Source: Phoebastria nigripes
Taxonomy: Eukaryota > Chordata > Aves > Procellariiformes > Diomedeidae
Direction of reading: 5' to 3'
NCBI GenBank assembly: GCA_035582835.1
Contig: JAYKAV010000478.1
Location: forward strand, 372,001 to 436,000
DNA length: 64,000 nt
A program made the position numbers and the translations under genes. Within the stretch, counting starts at the first letter, position 1; each line of letters opens with the position of its first letter. Positions 51,501-59,329 of this stretch are shown in pieces. Below the pieces are notes generated by a model. The model was given only the letters and a program-made list of their open reading frames with translations. It made no database searches and had not been told where the DNA came from.

Positions 51501-54500
51501 GCAAATAAAGCCTGGGAGACTGGGGGGGGATCACTCACCCAAAAGCTACTGCTCCAGCAATAGCCAGTCCCAAAGCAGCAGATTTACCACGTCCCCTGGC
51601 TGCTGTTAATGCCACAGTGCTCCGTAGAGTCTTCTCAGAAATGGCTTCAATAAATTTTAGAACTGCTTTTGCCTGATGATCAGAAAAAAACAGAAAACAA
51701 AAATCAGCTGTGTTTAAATTGCTTTCAGCATTACTTACACTTACCACTAGTACATGTCTTCTTTCCTAGAACAGGAAGAAGGAAGAGAAAGACAGGATGG
51801 GAGAGCTGAACATTAAAACCCAGACAAATAATGTGCAAGAAGTGGTAATCTTGACCCACTGAGTTCTTGAAATGATTCAGGTCAAAACACAGATCAACAA
51901 TCAGTACAGCAGTTCTCAACTACTACCTCCATGCCACTGACCACAGAGTATATTCAGCAAGACNGGAAGAGGCACACTGCTCTCAGAGGAGGAAGATGAA
52001 CATACCTGGGCAGTGAGAAGACCTACTATAAAAGGGCTTAAGCAGTGCACAGCTCTGGGAGCCACGAGGCTGAACTGCAACTTCTCAGTGGATACTCCGA
52101 AACAGGAAAGACAATTGCAATAGGGCCTTCATTTGCACTAGTCAGTGATTCTCAAACTGGAGTAAAAAAAGTGTAAGGGAGGCAGGAATAGGGGCATATT
52201 AAAACGTGATACGGATTTTCAATTTCTATTCAGAACTAAACTGAACAGAAACTTCAGGTTAAGTTTCCTGCTTATTTCAAACCCTGAGAGCTCATCATCT
52301 TTTTAAATGTGGACTTCTCCAGATCAGCTTCCTGTCTCCATTCTAGTCCTTCCACTTATTCTCAACTTCCTGAAGAAAATCACTGATACTGCCGTTGTGC
52401 TACCATGTCCAATCAATTTTTCAAGGAAATTCTCTAAGACCACACCCATCACTGTTCACACTCAGATCTGATTACATGCAAGATGAGACACAAACATCAG
52501 TACCTAAGGTGACCTGTCAAGCACAGAGTATCTCAAATTTAAACACCACACCAACCTGATCCAGGGTTTTACAGCCATCCACCAAAACTCCTACAGGCTG
52601 TGTATCCTGCAAGCTCTCCTTCAGTTCTTTCAGCTCCAAGTCCTGTGGCCGGAGGCTATCTTCCTATAAGCACAGGATTTACCATAACAGGATTAGTAAA
52701 GGACACTTTGGCACAATTACACCTTTGTGATGTCTTCTGATATCTTTTATCAGGCAGAGAAAGATATCTGAAAGGAAATGTTACCATAAGTTGAATATAC
52801 TCCCTAGAAACAGAAAAATTTAAATGAACAGATGTTTAACACTTCAATGTTAATGCATCTTCAGGAGAATGGTTACACGAGAGGTGGGTATCCNGGCTTT
52901 CCCAAGCTTGGAGGAAAAAAGGAAAGGATTTTTCAGTACATGGTAACTGGAGAATGGCATTGCTAGGAAAAAGAGACCATGGACAAATTTTCTGAAGGAT
53001 TTAACTCATTTTTCAGTCTTCAGGCTGTACCAAAATTTTACGATCTTTGTTATACCTGCCATACGAGCTGCACATANTGCCACGTAGGGGGAAAAACTAC
53101 TGCAGAAGCAATAGATCGGTTTTCAAACCAATATAAAGATTTTCAAAGCCAAACTATAAACCTGGATGCAAAAGCAGTCGATTTTAAATGGGAATGAATT
53201 CTGATTTTCCTTATTGTCACTTAAAATTCCAAAGGCATCAGTCTATCCATCCAACAGATAAGCATTTGTGCTGCTGCCAATATCGTTATAATGCTAAGGG
53301 GGGGTTGTTTTGGTTTTTTGTTTGTTTGTTTGTTTGTTTTTAAAATCAGTGTTCTGTTAAAATGTTTTTACTATCTCTGACTTAGGCCACACAAAACAGT
53401 TCAAAAGCTTAAAGATTTCTATTTAAAACTGGTTCCATTTTACTTNAGTCTACAACTGAAAGTGATAAAAGGATACATTTTTAACAGTGCAAGGTATATG
53501 TCTGGCTTATATTCAGTGAATGTTTCCCGAGATGTGGCATGTGTAACTCAGAAATTGAAACAACTACCACAGCTTCTAGGTATCAGGTGTCTCCTGAGCT
53601 TGTAATATACTTATTTCCAAAGTGTTTTCCCACCCTCCAACTGTCAAAAGGTCTTTTTATTTGTCTCGTCCCAACTGTCCATCAGCTTGAAATCTCTCTA
53701 TGCACTTCTGAAACAGCAACCAAAGCAATTAAGCTCCACCTCATTAGGCTAAACAGCAATACAGCAAAATCAATAAATACAGGCAAGCACAAAGGAAAAA
53801 AACCGAAGGAGGAAAGAAGAGACAGCTTCTTTATACCAGGTATAATTTTTGCAGAACATTCTACTACCTCTCTGCAAGACCATTATTTGATATAAATCAG
53901 GGTGAAAGGAAAGCTTCCTCTTTTATAAATCTTTAACACACCATGGTCAAACTCAGACCAATTTCTCCCAAGGAAAAACGGCTGACATTGCTTACTGACC
54001 TGCGACTGTGGCGGAACAGGTGTGATGTTTGCAACATGACTGGAGATGGGCAAGATATTCAGCTGATCATCAATCACAATGCAATTCTTGCATGAGGCCA
54101 GAGACAGAATGAACCTGAGCAGTCAAGCAAAGGCAACTCAGTAAAAACACTAGCAACACAATTGCATTTTGGCAGTTAATTTAAATTCTTTTCTAAACCC
54201 AGACATAGTATTTACAGCTAAGCTACGACAAGTTCACACAACCGGCAGTGTGCCTCTTACCACAAAATCAGGATCATCTATGCAAAACAGGTATCCACTT
54301 ACCAGGATGTCTCCAAAGAAGAACGCTAACTAAAAATGATCTACTAAGAGAGCATTTAAGTGGGAGGTAGCTGCATAAAAGTGTAAGANGTGAATCCACA
54401 GCAATTATGACAAGCACTGACCCCCAGAGACCGCAGTCAGTGCTGACTTATTCATCCTTTTCATTTCTGACATCACATAACCACCTGCACGCTAAAGAAC

Positions 54501-57500
54501 GATTTCTGCAATTTTCCTATGGCTAGAGCTAGGGCTCACTCACTCAGTAAGAGCTGCTTATTCTATACAACAAAAGCAGAGAAAACACCTTTACAACACA
54601 CTTCTAAAACCACAGAGAATACTCCACACTAAGCAGTTTTATGTTTTACAGTAGCGCAGTAAGTATCTGAGCTTCGGTGCATCTGGAGCATATGTTTCTA
54701 CAGAGCGTTTCAAGAAAGGGACTCAGAACAGTTTACAAATTTGGGCCTATTTGCATATATCCCTTGTAACACATGCCAAAATTTTGTATACAATTCCTCC
54801 AACAACAAACTGTATTTATTTCCAGAACAGTATGTGAAAACTTCACTGAAGCAGCCAAGAAGCCCTATTCCAATGCAAACCTATAGGATGCTTTCCTAAT
54901 ATGAATACACAACGCTGTTGCAGATGCTTTTCTTGGGCNTACAGCTTAGATCCTTTACACTCTTAATAACTTACCTCTCATTAAACCGTCCTACCACGTC
55001 CTGGTGTGCCTCTGTTCTATATCGAGAGTGTACATCCTGAAACAAAAAGAAAAAGTAAATCTGGAGAAGGAACAGCAGTAACAGTGATATTTACAAGATT
55101 GTTACTCATAGGACAATCCAACTTCTTTTCCACTCTTGTGGATTACAGTCTCCCTTTCCATTAACACCGCATCCCAGACAGGATTCTGATTTTCTGTTTG
55201 TTATGAAACATCCACGTTTTCCAAATACTTGTTAAAAATGTACTTTTCCCACCAATACTTTTCACAATGGTCTTACTTATTCTTGCCTGACTTAAAGGTC
55301 AACGCTGCCAGGTACAGAACATTTCAAACACCTCAGGGTTGCTAAGAAAAAATAGCCTATCACTTTAATTCACCTACTGGCACTATTACTAATGGAAACA
55401 GTTCCTGCTCTAGATGTAAGTATACTCAGTGTGAATAGTTCGTATCTAGAAACGTATAGTAGTTGTGGAGCTGATCTCACCTAGCAACAGGTCACAAAAC
55501 ACTCAAAAGGTCTATTTTTTACTTAACTTCCTGTTACATGGGCAGATAGCATAAATACTTCCCAAAACTATTGTGAAGCAAAAGAACACTGTTACATTTG
55601 TGAATGACAGGTGTTTCTTCCCTGTAATTTAGCAGCATTTCAAGACACAGAGGTTGGCAGAACTGCCTAAGCATAAGACATTCAATCACAGATGAATGAA
55701 GGAGCAGGAAAGATGATGGAAGGAAGACGATAGCCCGTAACAAAAGCAAAACTTAGCATCACCACAATGTAGCTGCTCATATAAAACAGACACATTACAT
55801 CGAACGTACCATGGTCATTGTATAGAGCTGCTTCAGTGAGTTCATAGTTCTCAGAAGAATCACCACAATTCCACCCCCTTCTACTGTTTCAACAGTTCTA
55901 GCTAGCAGGTTTGGAGTCAAGGCTTCAAAATCCTAGGAAATAAATAAAACTTCAAAGTTGCCTGGAGTTCACCAGCACAACTAGCACCTACTAAAAGGAG
56001 CAGAAAATCTAAAACCATTATTTCTCAGAGCTTAATTCACGCTTAACATTTGCATTAAGCAACGTCCCATTAAAATTCTACCAGCAAGGCTATCTCATCC
56101 TCACAAAACTTGTAAAAGATACATAAGGCCATCATAACTGAAATAACAGAAACAACAAATACTATTCCTGCAGCATTTAAACTGAAAGCAATTGATACCA
56201 GTGCAATGTCTTTTTTAAGTCAAAAGTTTAACTCCTTACCTGAAGTACACACATGCCGAAAGTGTTACCAAGAATCTTATGAGTTTCATTGTAATAGCAG
56301 TAGCGAATGTTTGTGGCTGCTATAAATAACTCAAAAGGATCATCGTCCTTTATGTTTAAAGTTCCACTTTTAATCTTCTTCTGTAGTTGTCTCATCCTCT
56401 TCTTCCGGTGGCTGGAGAACAAAATTATACAGAAGTTTTCTTGGAAAAAGGTTTGAGAAAAGTGCAGTCAGGCCTACGTTCAAGTCTAATTGGAAGTCAG
56501 AGCGCAGCCTCCAAGGAAAAAAATCTTGGATCACACTTGCTGCTTTCACGATATGCTCCCATGACCCTTCAGCCCAAAGTGGTGGATATCACACAGAACC
56601 AGCTGTTTTTGCAAGAAACCATGTGGTTGGAATCATGCAGTTTCAGGTAACACTTCCTTCCTGACTTTGTGTGTAGACTGTAAGTACGCACACGAATCTA
56701 AGAATTAAAATTTTGAACACTTTCTCAAAATGAAGGCATTCTGATGCTTAATCTGCATTCAGTCCTAAATATTACTGAGGCTAAAAAGCTGAGAAATTAA
56801 AGTTTTGGCCTTTCGAGGTTAAAAAGGTGAGGGAGAGATTGGTCCAGGAGAACAGAGTTAGCGTTAGAGCTGCAGAAAGAAACCAAAAGTAGCTAGTGCT
56901 GATGTCAACTGTATTACGGAAGCCAAATTTTAGTTCTGGAAGACCAAACTTCCTATTGCTCCTCCAAGAACTAATCCTGTTTCTCCTTACAACCAAATCA
57001 CGCAACCTGCGCTCAGCAGACCAGTCACAGAGCTTTTGCTTCACACAGAGCAGCGACCGCAGCGTGAGACACAAGAGATATCTTACCTGCTAAAGCCCAG
57101 CTCCTTTTTGTAACACCATAGGACAGAGGGTCTGGCCTTTACAGTTGCTTTAGACAACATGTGATGAAGGATAACCACCTGCCAAAACACAGAAAGGTTC
57201 ACGAACAACTGTGCTCACAAGCTAACATCGAAGAGCAAAATATTTTTCTATACTTGATTTTACAGCTTTGTTTTCTACCAACCAACCCTGTGCAAAACAG
57301 AAAGATCCCTTGACATTTTGTGAAGGTTACGTTCCTTTTTACACAGACCTGTGCCTGTGCCTTCTCCAGGGCTGCATGACACTGAAGACACTGAATTACA
57401 CCTACCGTTTCCTTTGCACTCTTCTTTGGCAGAACTGCTAACAACTGTACAAACAGAAGGCGATTATTCCAGGCTAAATACAGTTCCTACTGTTTGTCTT

Positions 57501-58547
57501 TTAGTATAGATTTTGCACAATGTATTTTGGATTTCTTCTACAATTTAACAAGATTTCATTTTGAATTTTAATCCTCTAGCAGGTTTGGCAACCCACCTCA
57601 CTGCTACATAGCCTGCACATTCAGTAAGCACACTTCGTGCTGCGGAATCCAACTCATCAGTGAAAATACTGAACGCAACCAGACTCAGGACATGCCCCAC
57701 CAGAACTCACCTCTCCACTTTAGCAGTAAATTAATGACAACTTTCTTGTACTGCCACCTGATCAACTCATTACTTTCCAAGTTTTTTTTTTTTAAAACTA
57801 GTTTATTTTACTCCCCCAGGAACTGNAGCTAACTGAACGGACTTATCCTAAAACATTACGGTTTTGCCACGCTGTTCTTCCCCTTTCCACTCGAAAAACA
57901 CAAGTCTAGAGTCTCTGAAAAGAAACGAGTTTAGCAGTTTATTTCTTCCATACAACGTTACCAGGTAGGTCCAGTCCAAGTTCTGGTGCGGTGACATCTG
58001 CAAGATGACTCGGTACGGAAAACGTGGCGCGAGTGCAAAACCGTAACGTCTTACAGCAGAACCGAGATAGGGAAGAAGCTCCTGCTAGCCAGAAAATTAA
58101 ATATCTTTTGCCCCAGTTTAAAAAAATATTCCGATTTGCCCGCACTCGCTTTTATTTAATGTTCACGAGCTTCTCAAACAGGAGATGTTGAAGGACAAAG
58201 TCTCCTAAACCACTTCTAACGCCCCTGCGCGNTCCCGCGGCGCGGCGAGCTCCCCGCCGCAGGCCGCACGCCGCGGCTCCGCCTTGTCCTCTGCGGGTTT
58301 TAACACTGGATTTANGGAGGAAAAAGCCGGTACCGGGGGATTACGGATCAACCGTTCCCCAAAGGCTCGGTTCGATGTCAGCACCCCCCTCCCGCCTCGA
58401 AGGCAGGGCGAGTCCCCCCGCCCGCCGGGAGAAGGTTACCTGGTCCTTGCCGCGGTCGCCGACCACCACGAAGAGGGCCCGCTGCCGCTCCGCCACCCCG
58501 TTCTCGATCAGCACCCGAAGGCGGTTGTCCACCTTCCGGCGCTGCAT
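33457..58547 (-). CDS. NAT10: NAT10, RNA cytidine acetyltransferase (complete)
   Basis: Nucleolar ATP- and acetyl-CoA-dependent enzyme making N4-acetylcytidine in 18S rRNA and tRNA (tRNA with THUMPD1), and needed for ribosome biogenesis. There are 28 coding exons, each listed separately. The joined CDS is 3060 nt, 1019 residues plus stop (human 1025), with no frameshift and all GT-AG introns. ATG at 58547-58545 begins MQRRKVDNRLRVLIENGVAE, as in orthologues. Domains in order: N-terminal TmcA-like region (to about 200); RecD-like helicase with Walker A GRGKS at 287-291 (K290) and IDEAA Walker B near 388; GNAT acetyltransferase with IAVHPDYQGMGYGS near 629-642 (G641); C-terminal tRNA-binding region; and a basic nucleolar tail (KKRKLE, KKFKKTKD). 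K426, the reported autoacetylation site in human, is also present. Numbering agrees with human through these sites. The tail is about 5 residues shorter. Confidence 0.98.
33551..34723. other. NAT10 intron 27, 1.2 kb
   Basis: No repeat or extra exon recognised. One N near 34097. Confidence 0.75.
34724..34807 (-). CDS. NAT10: NAT10 coding exon 27
   Basis: Acceptor TTCACTTAG on minus. It encodes YIIRGDDEEWNEVLSKAGQN then ASVVSLK, the highly conserved acidic motif before the basic tail. The donor is GTCAAG, a weaker 5' splice site. Confidence 0.96.
34808..37366. other. NAT10 intron 26, 2.6 kb
   Basis: It contains an A-rich run at about 34858-34881 and T/G low-complexity DNA near 36360-36410. 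No coding exon or transposon recognised. Confidence 0.7.
37367..37440 (-). CDS. NAT10: NAT10 coding exon 26
   Basis: It encodes EEAAKEFQEKHKQEVGKLRE then MDLT, a charged helix, ending two bases into a Gln codon before GTAAGA. Confidence 0.96.
37441..37856. other. NAT10 intron 25, 416 bp
   Basis: Nothing beyond the splice signals recognised. Confidence 0.85.
37857..37955 (-). CDS. NAT10: NAT10 coding exon 25
   Basis: Thirty-three codons: LFNTVQEKAVEEQMVATKDI then VMEPTLKSLNDDL. It matches the helical C-terminal region. The donor is GTAATT. Confidence 0.96.
37956..38957. other. NAT10 intron 24, 1.0 kb
   Basis: AT-rich; no repeat or exon recognised. One N near 38682. Confidence 0.75.
38958..39077 (-). 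CDS. NAT10: NAT10 coding exon 24
   Basis: Forty codons: ALFLGIGLQHKSLDQLEKEV then ELPSSQLMGLFNRIIRKVVQ. It is part of the conserved C-terminal tRNA-binding region. Confidence 0.97.
39078..39604. other. NAT10 intron 23, 527 bp
   Basis: Nothing recognised beyond the splice sites. Confidence 0.85.
39605..39777 (-). CDS. NAT10: NAT10 coding exon 23
   Basis: It encodes ISRAELESVFIPYDLKRLEM, YSRNMVDYHLIMDMVPTIAR, then MFFLNQMGDISLSAAQS. The acceptor region has two AGs seven bases apart (CATCAG-CCATCAG). Only the upstream one keeps frame with exon 22. Confidence 0.96.
39778..40872. other. NAT10 intron 22, 1.1 kb
   Basis: It contains an A-run followed by CAAACCACACACC (about 40616-40656). The 137-codon plus-strand frame at 39960-40373 has no recognised domain. 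Ns near 39811, 39901, 40436 and 40565. Confidence 0.7.
40873..40983 (-). CDS. NAT10: NAT10 coding exon 22
   Basis: It encodes FRRRFLSLLSYQFSTFSPSL then ALNILQNKNIKQQPQP. The first part is near-invariant in the family; the Gln/Pro-rich end is variable. Confidence 0.97.
41077..41170 (-). CDS. NAT10: NAT10 coding exon 21
   Basis: It encodes NDLTGEHSCIMLKTLNEEDT then EQEPWLTAFWK, the end of the GNAT region. The intron to exon 22 is only 93 bp (40984-41076). Confidence 0.97.
41171..41818. other. NAT10 intron 20, 648 bp
   Basis: Nothing recognised beyond the splice sites; one N near 41767. Confidence 0.8.
41819..41867 (-). CDS. NAT10: NAT10 coding exon 20
   Basis: A 49-nt exon encoding FWKRAGFVPVYLRQTP, a GNAT segment; the first base completes a Lys codon. 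Acceptor CCCCAG, donor GTAAGT. Confidence 0.96.
41868..43896. other. NAT10 intron 19, 2.0 kb
   Basis: It carries an AT microsatellite-like stretch at about 43789-43855. No exon or transposon recognised. Confidence 0.7.
43789..43855. repeat. AT-rich (TA)n-like low-complexity tract
   Basis: About 65 nt of nearly pure A/T with alternating TATATA and ATTATT blocks, 40 nt beyond the exon 19 donor. Confidence 0.75.
43897..44030 (-). CDS. NAT10: NAT10 coding exon 19
   Basis: It encodes TVSLLEEVVTPRKDLPPLLL then KLSERQAENLDYLGVSYGLT and PRLL, within the GNAT domain. Confidence 0.96.
44214..44330 (-). CDS. NAT10: NAT10 coding exon 18 (GNAT motif)
   Basis: It begins with MGYGSRALTLLQMYYEGKFP and continues CLEEKTIQKPKEIATVSSE. 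M-G-Y-G-S completes the acetyl-CoA pyrophosphate-binding loop; its second Gly is residue 641, required for acetylation in human NAT10. Confidence 0.97.
44331..44946. other. NAT10 intron 17, 616 bp
   Basis: Nothing recognised beyond the splice sites. Confidence 0.85.
44947..45021 (-). CDS. NAT10: NAT10 coding exon 17 (GNAT core)
   Basis: Twenty-five codons: FQDPDFGSLSGGRVVRIAVH then PDYQG, strand beta-4 and the start of GNAT motif A. The donor follows a G run (CAGGGG then GTAAAG). Confidence 0.97.
45129..45230 (-). CDS. NAT10: NAT10 coding exon 16
   Basis: It encodes VCLEGEISRQSIM, one unresolved codon, then SLSRGKKASGDLIPWTISEQ. The N at 45190 makes an ANC codon; human has Asn there, so AAC is likely. 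Confidence 0.96.
45640..46050 (+). repeat. Degenerate ~41-52 bp tandem repeat inside the LTR
   Basis: About eight imperfect units, each centred on CCACGCTGGAGCAG or a variant, with the core near 45702, 45743, 45794, 45846, 45894, 45943, 45989 and 46034. Two of the N calls (45846, 45894) fall on the same base of the unit, where other copies have C. Confidence 0.85.
46267..46272 (+). terminator. LTR poly(A) signal AATAAA
   Basis: AATAAA about 185 nt before the LTR 3' end, as expected at the R region. It could truncate plus-strand transcripts but lies on the strand opposite to NAT10. Confidence 0.6.
47224..47274. repeat. Perfect 12-bp inverted repeat with internal direct repeats
   Basis: GTACACTGCTGT (47224-47235) pairs exactly with ACAGCAGTGTAC (47263-47274). 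The 27-nt loop holds two exact adjacent copies of ATAGTACACTG (47237-47247, 47248-47258). It lies 50 nt into NAT10 intron 15 from the exon 15 donor. Confidence 0.9.
47324..47440 (-). CDS. NAT10: NAT10 coding exon 15
   Basis: Thirty-nine codons: NSPNDLQMLSDAPAHHLFCL then LPPVPPTQNSLPEVLAVVQ, the start of the GNAT region. The donor is GTGAGA. Confidence 0.97.
47441..48205. other. NAT10 intron 14, 765 bp
   Basis: Nothing recognised beyond the splice sites. Confidence 0.85.
48206..48302 (-). CDS. NAT10: NAT10 coding exon 14
   Basis: It encodes YYVNRDTLFCYHRASEVFLQ then RLMALYVASHYK, highly conserved between helicase and GNAT domains. Confidence 0.97.
48303..48782. other. NAT10 intron 13, 480 bp
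   Basis: The minus-strand frame at 48137-48529 only reads through exon 14 into this intron. One N near 48602. Confidence 0.85.
48783..48933 (-). CDS. NAT10: NAT10 coding exon 13
   Basis: It encodes RTLHEVSLHESIRYAPGDPV, EKWLNDLLCLDCLSITRIIS, then GCPLPETCD. It belongs to the helicase module. The donor is GTATCC. Confidence 0.95.
48934..49243. other. NAT10 intron 12, 310 bp
   Basis: Nothing recognised beyond the splice sites. Confidence 0.85.
49244..49368 (-). CDS. NAT10: NAT10 coding exon 12
   Basis: It encodes YEGTGRSLSLKLIQQLRQQS then AQTQVTMTAENKSTATAKLT. The Lys in SLSLK is residue 426, the reported autoacetylation site in human NAT10. The second half is a variable linker. Confidence 0.95.
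49369..49894. other. NAT10 intron 11, 526 bp
   Basis: Overlapping frames on both strands; no recognised exon. One N near 49442. Confidence 0.85.
49895..50031 (-). CDS. NAT10: NAT10 coding exon 11 (Walker B)
   Basis: It encodes YIHPADSVKLGQAELVVIDE then AAAIPLPLVKNLLGPYLVFM and ASTIN. VVIDEAAAIPL is the Walker B/DEAA motif of the RecD-like ATPase (D388, E389). Confidence 0.98.
50032..50598. other. NAT10 intron 10, 567 bp
   Basis: Nothing recognised beyond the splice sites. Confidence 0.85.
50599..50697 (-). CDS. NAT10: NAT10 coding exon 10
   Basis: Thirty-three codons: EHLDYEIVQSLNPEFNKAVV then RVNVFKEHRQTIQ, within the ATPase module. Confidence 0.97.
50698..51072. other. NAT10 intron 9, 375 bp
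   Basis: AT-rich; nothing recognised beyond the splice sites. Confidence 0.85.
51073..51166 (-). CDS. NAT10: NAT10 coding exon 9
   Basis: It encodes YSNIFVTSPSPDNLHTLFEF then IFKGFDALQYQ, following the Walker A helix. The donor is GTAAGG. Confidence 0.97.
51167..51538. other. NAT10 intron 8, 372 bp
   Basis: A T20 run lies at about 51471-51489. No other feature. Confidence 0.85.
51539..51672 (-). CDS. NAT10: NAT10 coding exon 8 (Walker A)
   Basis: It encodes AKAVLKFIEAISEKTLRSTV then ALTAARGRGKSAALGLAIAG and AVAF. GRGKS (287-291) is the ATP-binding P-loop with K290. Confidence 0.98.
51673..52555. other. NAT10 intron 7, 883 bp
   Basis: Nothing recognised beyond the splice sites; one N near 51964. 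Confidence 0.8.
52556..52663 (-). CDS. NAT10: NAT10 coding exon 7
   Basis: Thirty-six codons: EDSLRPQDLELKELKESLQD then TQPVGVLVDGCKTLDQ. It links the TmcA-like region to the ATPase. The donor is GTTGGT, weaker than its neighbours. Confidence 0.95.
52664..53999. other. NAT10 intron 6, 1.3 kb
   Basis: It contains G/T low-complexity sequence with TTTG repeats at about 53297-53341. Ns near 52894, 53077 and 53446. No exon recognised in the frame at 53539-53895. Confidence 0.75.
53297..53341. repeat. (TTTG)n and G/T-rich low complexity
   Basis: GGGGGGTTG is followed by T/G runs and five TTTG/GTTT units. Confidence 0.8.
54000..54114 (-). CDS. NAT10: NAT10 coding exon 6
   Basis: It encodes FILSLASCKNCIVIDDQLNI then LPISSHVANITPVPPQSQ. 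The first part is strongly conserved; the Pro/Gln end is a variable linker. Confidence 0.96.
54115..54974. other. NAT10 intron 5, 860 bp
   Basis: Nothing recognised; Ns near 54390 and 54939. Confidence 0.8.
54975..55036 (-). CDS. NAT10: NAT10 coding exon 5
   Basis: A 62-nt exon encoding DVHSRYRTEAHQDVVGRFNE, ending two bases into an Arg codon. Acceptor TTGTTTCAG, donor GTAAGT. Confidence 0.96.
55037..55809. other. NAT10 intron 4, 773 bp
   Basis: Nothing recognised beyond the splice sites. Confidence 0.85.
55810..55932 (-). CDS. NAT10: NAT10 coding exon 4
   Basis: Forty-one codons: DFEALTPNLLARTVETVEGG then GIVVILLRTMNSLKQLYTMT and M, a near-invariant stretch of the N-terminal TmcA-like domain. 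Confidence 0.98.
55933..56239. other. NAT10 intron 3, 307 bp
   Basis: Nothing recognised beyond the splice sites. Confidence 0.85.
56240..56411 (-). CDS. NAT10: NAT10 coding exon 3
   Basis: It encodes HRKKRMRQLQKKIKSGTLNI, KDDDPFELFIAATNIRYCYY, then NETHKILGNTFGMCVLQ, all highly conserved in NAT10/Kre33 proteins. Confidence 0.98.
56412..57086. other. NAT10 intron 2, 675 bp
   Basis: Nothing recognised beyond the splice sites. Confidence 0.85.
57087..57178 (-). CDS. NAT10: NAT10 coding exon 2
   Basis: It encodes VVILHHMLSKATVKARPSVL then WCYKKELGFS, ending two bases into a Ser codon. Acceptor TTTTGGCAG, donor GTAAGA. Confidence 0.97.
57179..58439. other. NAT10 intron 1, 1.3 kb
   Basis: The right-hand end is within the CpG island; the left is AT-rich. 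Ns near 57826, 58212 and 58314. No extra exon recognised. Confidence 0.8.
58440..58547 (-). CDS. NAT10: NAT10 coding exon 1 (start codon)
   Basis: ATG at 58547-58545 in the context GCAGCCATGC (G at -3). It encodes MQRRKVDNRLRVLIENGVAE then RQRALFVVVGDRGKDQ, and the donor is GTAACC. The start is fixed by agreement with the orthologue N-terminus. The bases CCCCGCAG just before CCATG could be a splice acceptor from a non-coding exon, as in human, but this is unproven. Confidence 0.97.
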
Positions 58548-58636
58548 GGCTGCGGGGCGCTCGGACCCTTCCCCCCCGCCCTGCCNACAGCCGCCCCCTC
58601 AGGCGGCGGCAACGGTCCCGGCGGCTCGCGCCACAC

Positions 58637-58642
58637 CACGTG
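58637..58642. promoter_or_regulatory. Canonical E-box CACGTG
   Basis: The palindrome CACGTG lies 90-95 bp upstream of the NAT10 ATG, inside the CpG island. It is the preferred MYC/MAX and USF site, common at nucleolar and ribosome-biogenesis genes. Binding is inferred. Confidence 0.5.
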
Positions 58643-58705
58643 GGAGCGGCGCGCGCCGCGCAGCGCAGCAGGACCCCGAGGCTGCCCCCGCCATTCGCCT
58701 GCGCG

Positions 58706-58738
58706 GCATATACATATATACGCGCATATATATATATA
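58706..58738. repeat. Alternating purine-pyrimidine tract, 33 nt
   Basis: Strict purine/pyrimidine alternation through GCATATACATATATACGCGC and the following (AT)n. It is about 160-190 bp upstream of the NAT10 ATG. On minus it reads TATATATATATGCGCG, which also offers TATA-like sequence. Confidence 0.85.
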
Positions 58739-58960
58739 AAAATTTTTTTAAAGCTAGTTTTTCACTTGGGGAAGTCGCAGTGGAGTTGAGGAAACGCGCG
58801 TTGATCAGAAGCTCGCCGGTGCATTGATCAATTTACAGTTTTAGCTGCGTTAAACCGTTCCCGCCTCCTGGAGGCAGCAGCTGGCGCGGCCGGTAACGCC
58901 GGCAGCGACGCCCTCGGCCGCAGAGGACGCGGGGCTGCAGGTACCCGCACCCCTTTGAGG

Positions 58961-59324
58961 AGGAGGTGGAGAGAAGCCACCTTTTAGGCCTGACTGCCCT
59001 GAAAAGGCTAGAGAAGGTGTCACCAGCACACCCAGGGAAGAGCGGATGGCTGCGAGAACGAACGAGTAGGAAGTAACGGCTCAGGTACCAGGGAGTCTCC
59101 GGCTGGGAAATACACAGGCGTTGTGGAAGCTTCTTTTTAAATTACCTACGTCTCCCTCGATNACATACCACATCTACCAAACCCAGCAGGCTCCTGTGAC
59201 TGGCCGGCTCTGGGAAGCCCACAGAGATACAGAGCAGCTCACGCAGGAACGTTCACACCCCTTCTGCCTTTGTTCCGCTGGCCGACTTTTGTCTGACTTG
59301 ACTGTAAAAAGGGGATAAACCAAA
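58961..59324. other. Intergenic gap, upstream of NAT10
   Basis: About 360 bp between the CpG island and the candidate minus-strand terminal exon. No feature recognised; N at 59162. Confidence 0.6.
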
Positions 59325-59329
59325 CTTCA

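Larger units (their letters stand above)
58200..58960 (-). promoter_or_regulatory. CpG island / NAT10 promoter region
   Basis: Dense CpG (for example CCCGCGGCGCGGCGAG, GGCGCGCGCCGCGCAG) over exon 1 and about 400 bp upstream, in contrast to the AT-rich flanks. It includes a CACGTG E-box (58637-58642) and an alternating TA/CG tract (58706-58738). A constitutive CpG-island promoter fits a ribosome-biogenesis gene. The transcription start is not determined. Confidence 0.8.

Noticed and set aside
58284..58827. 150-codon frames across the CpG island
   Set aside because: Shadow frames of NAT10 exon 1 and GC-rich promoter DNA; only the minus frame starting at 58547 matches a protein.
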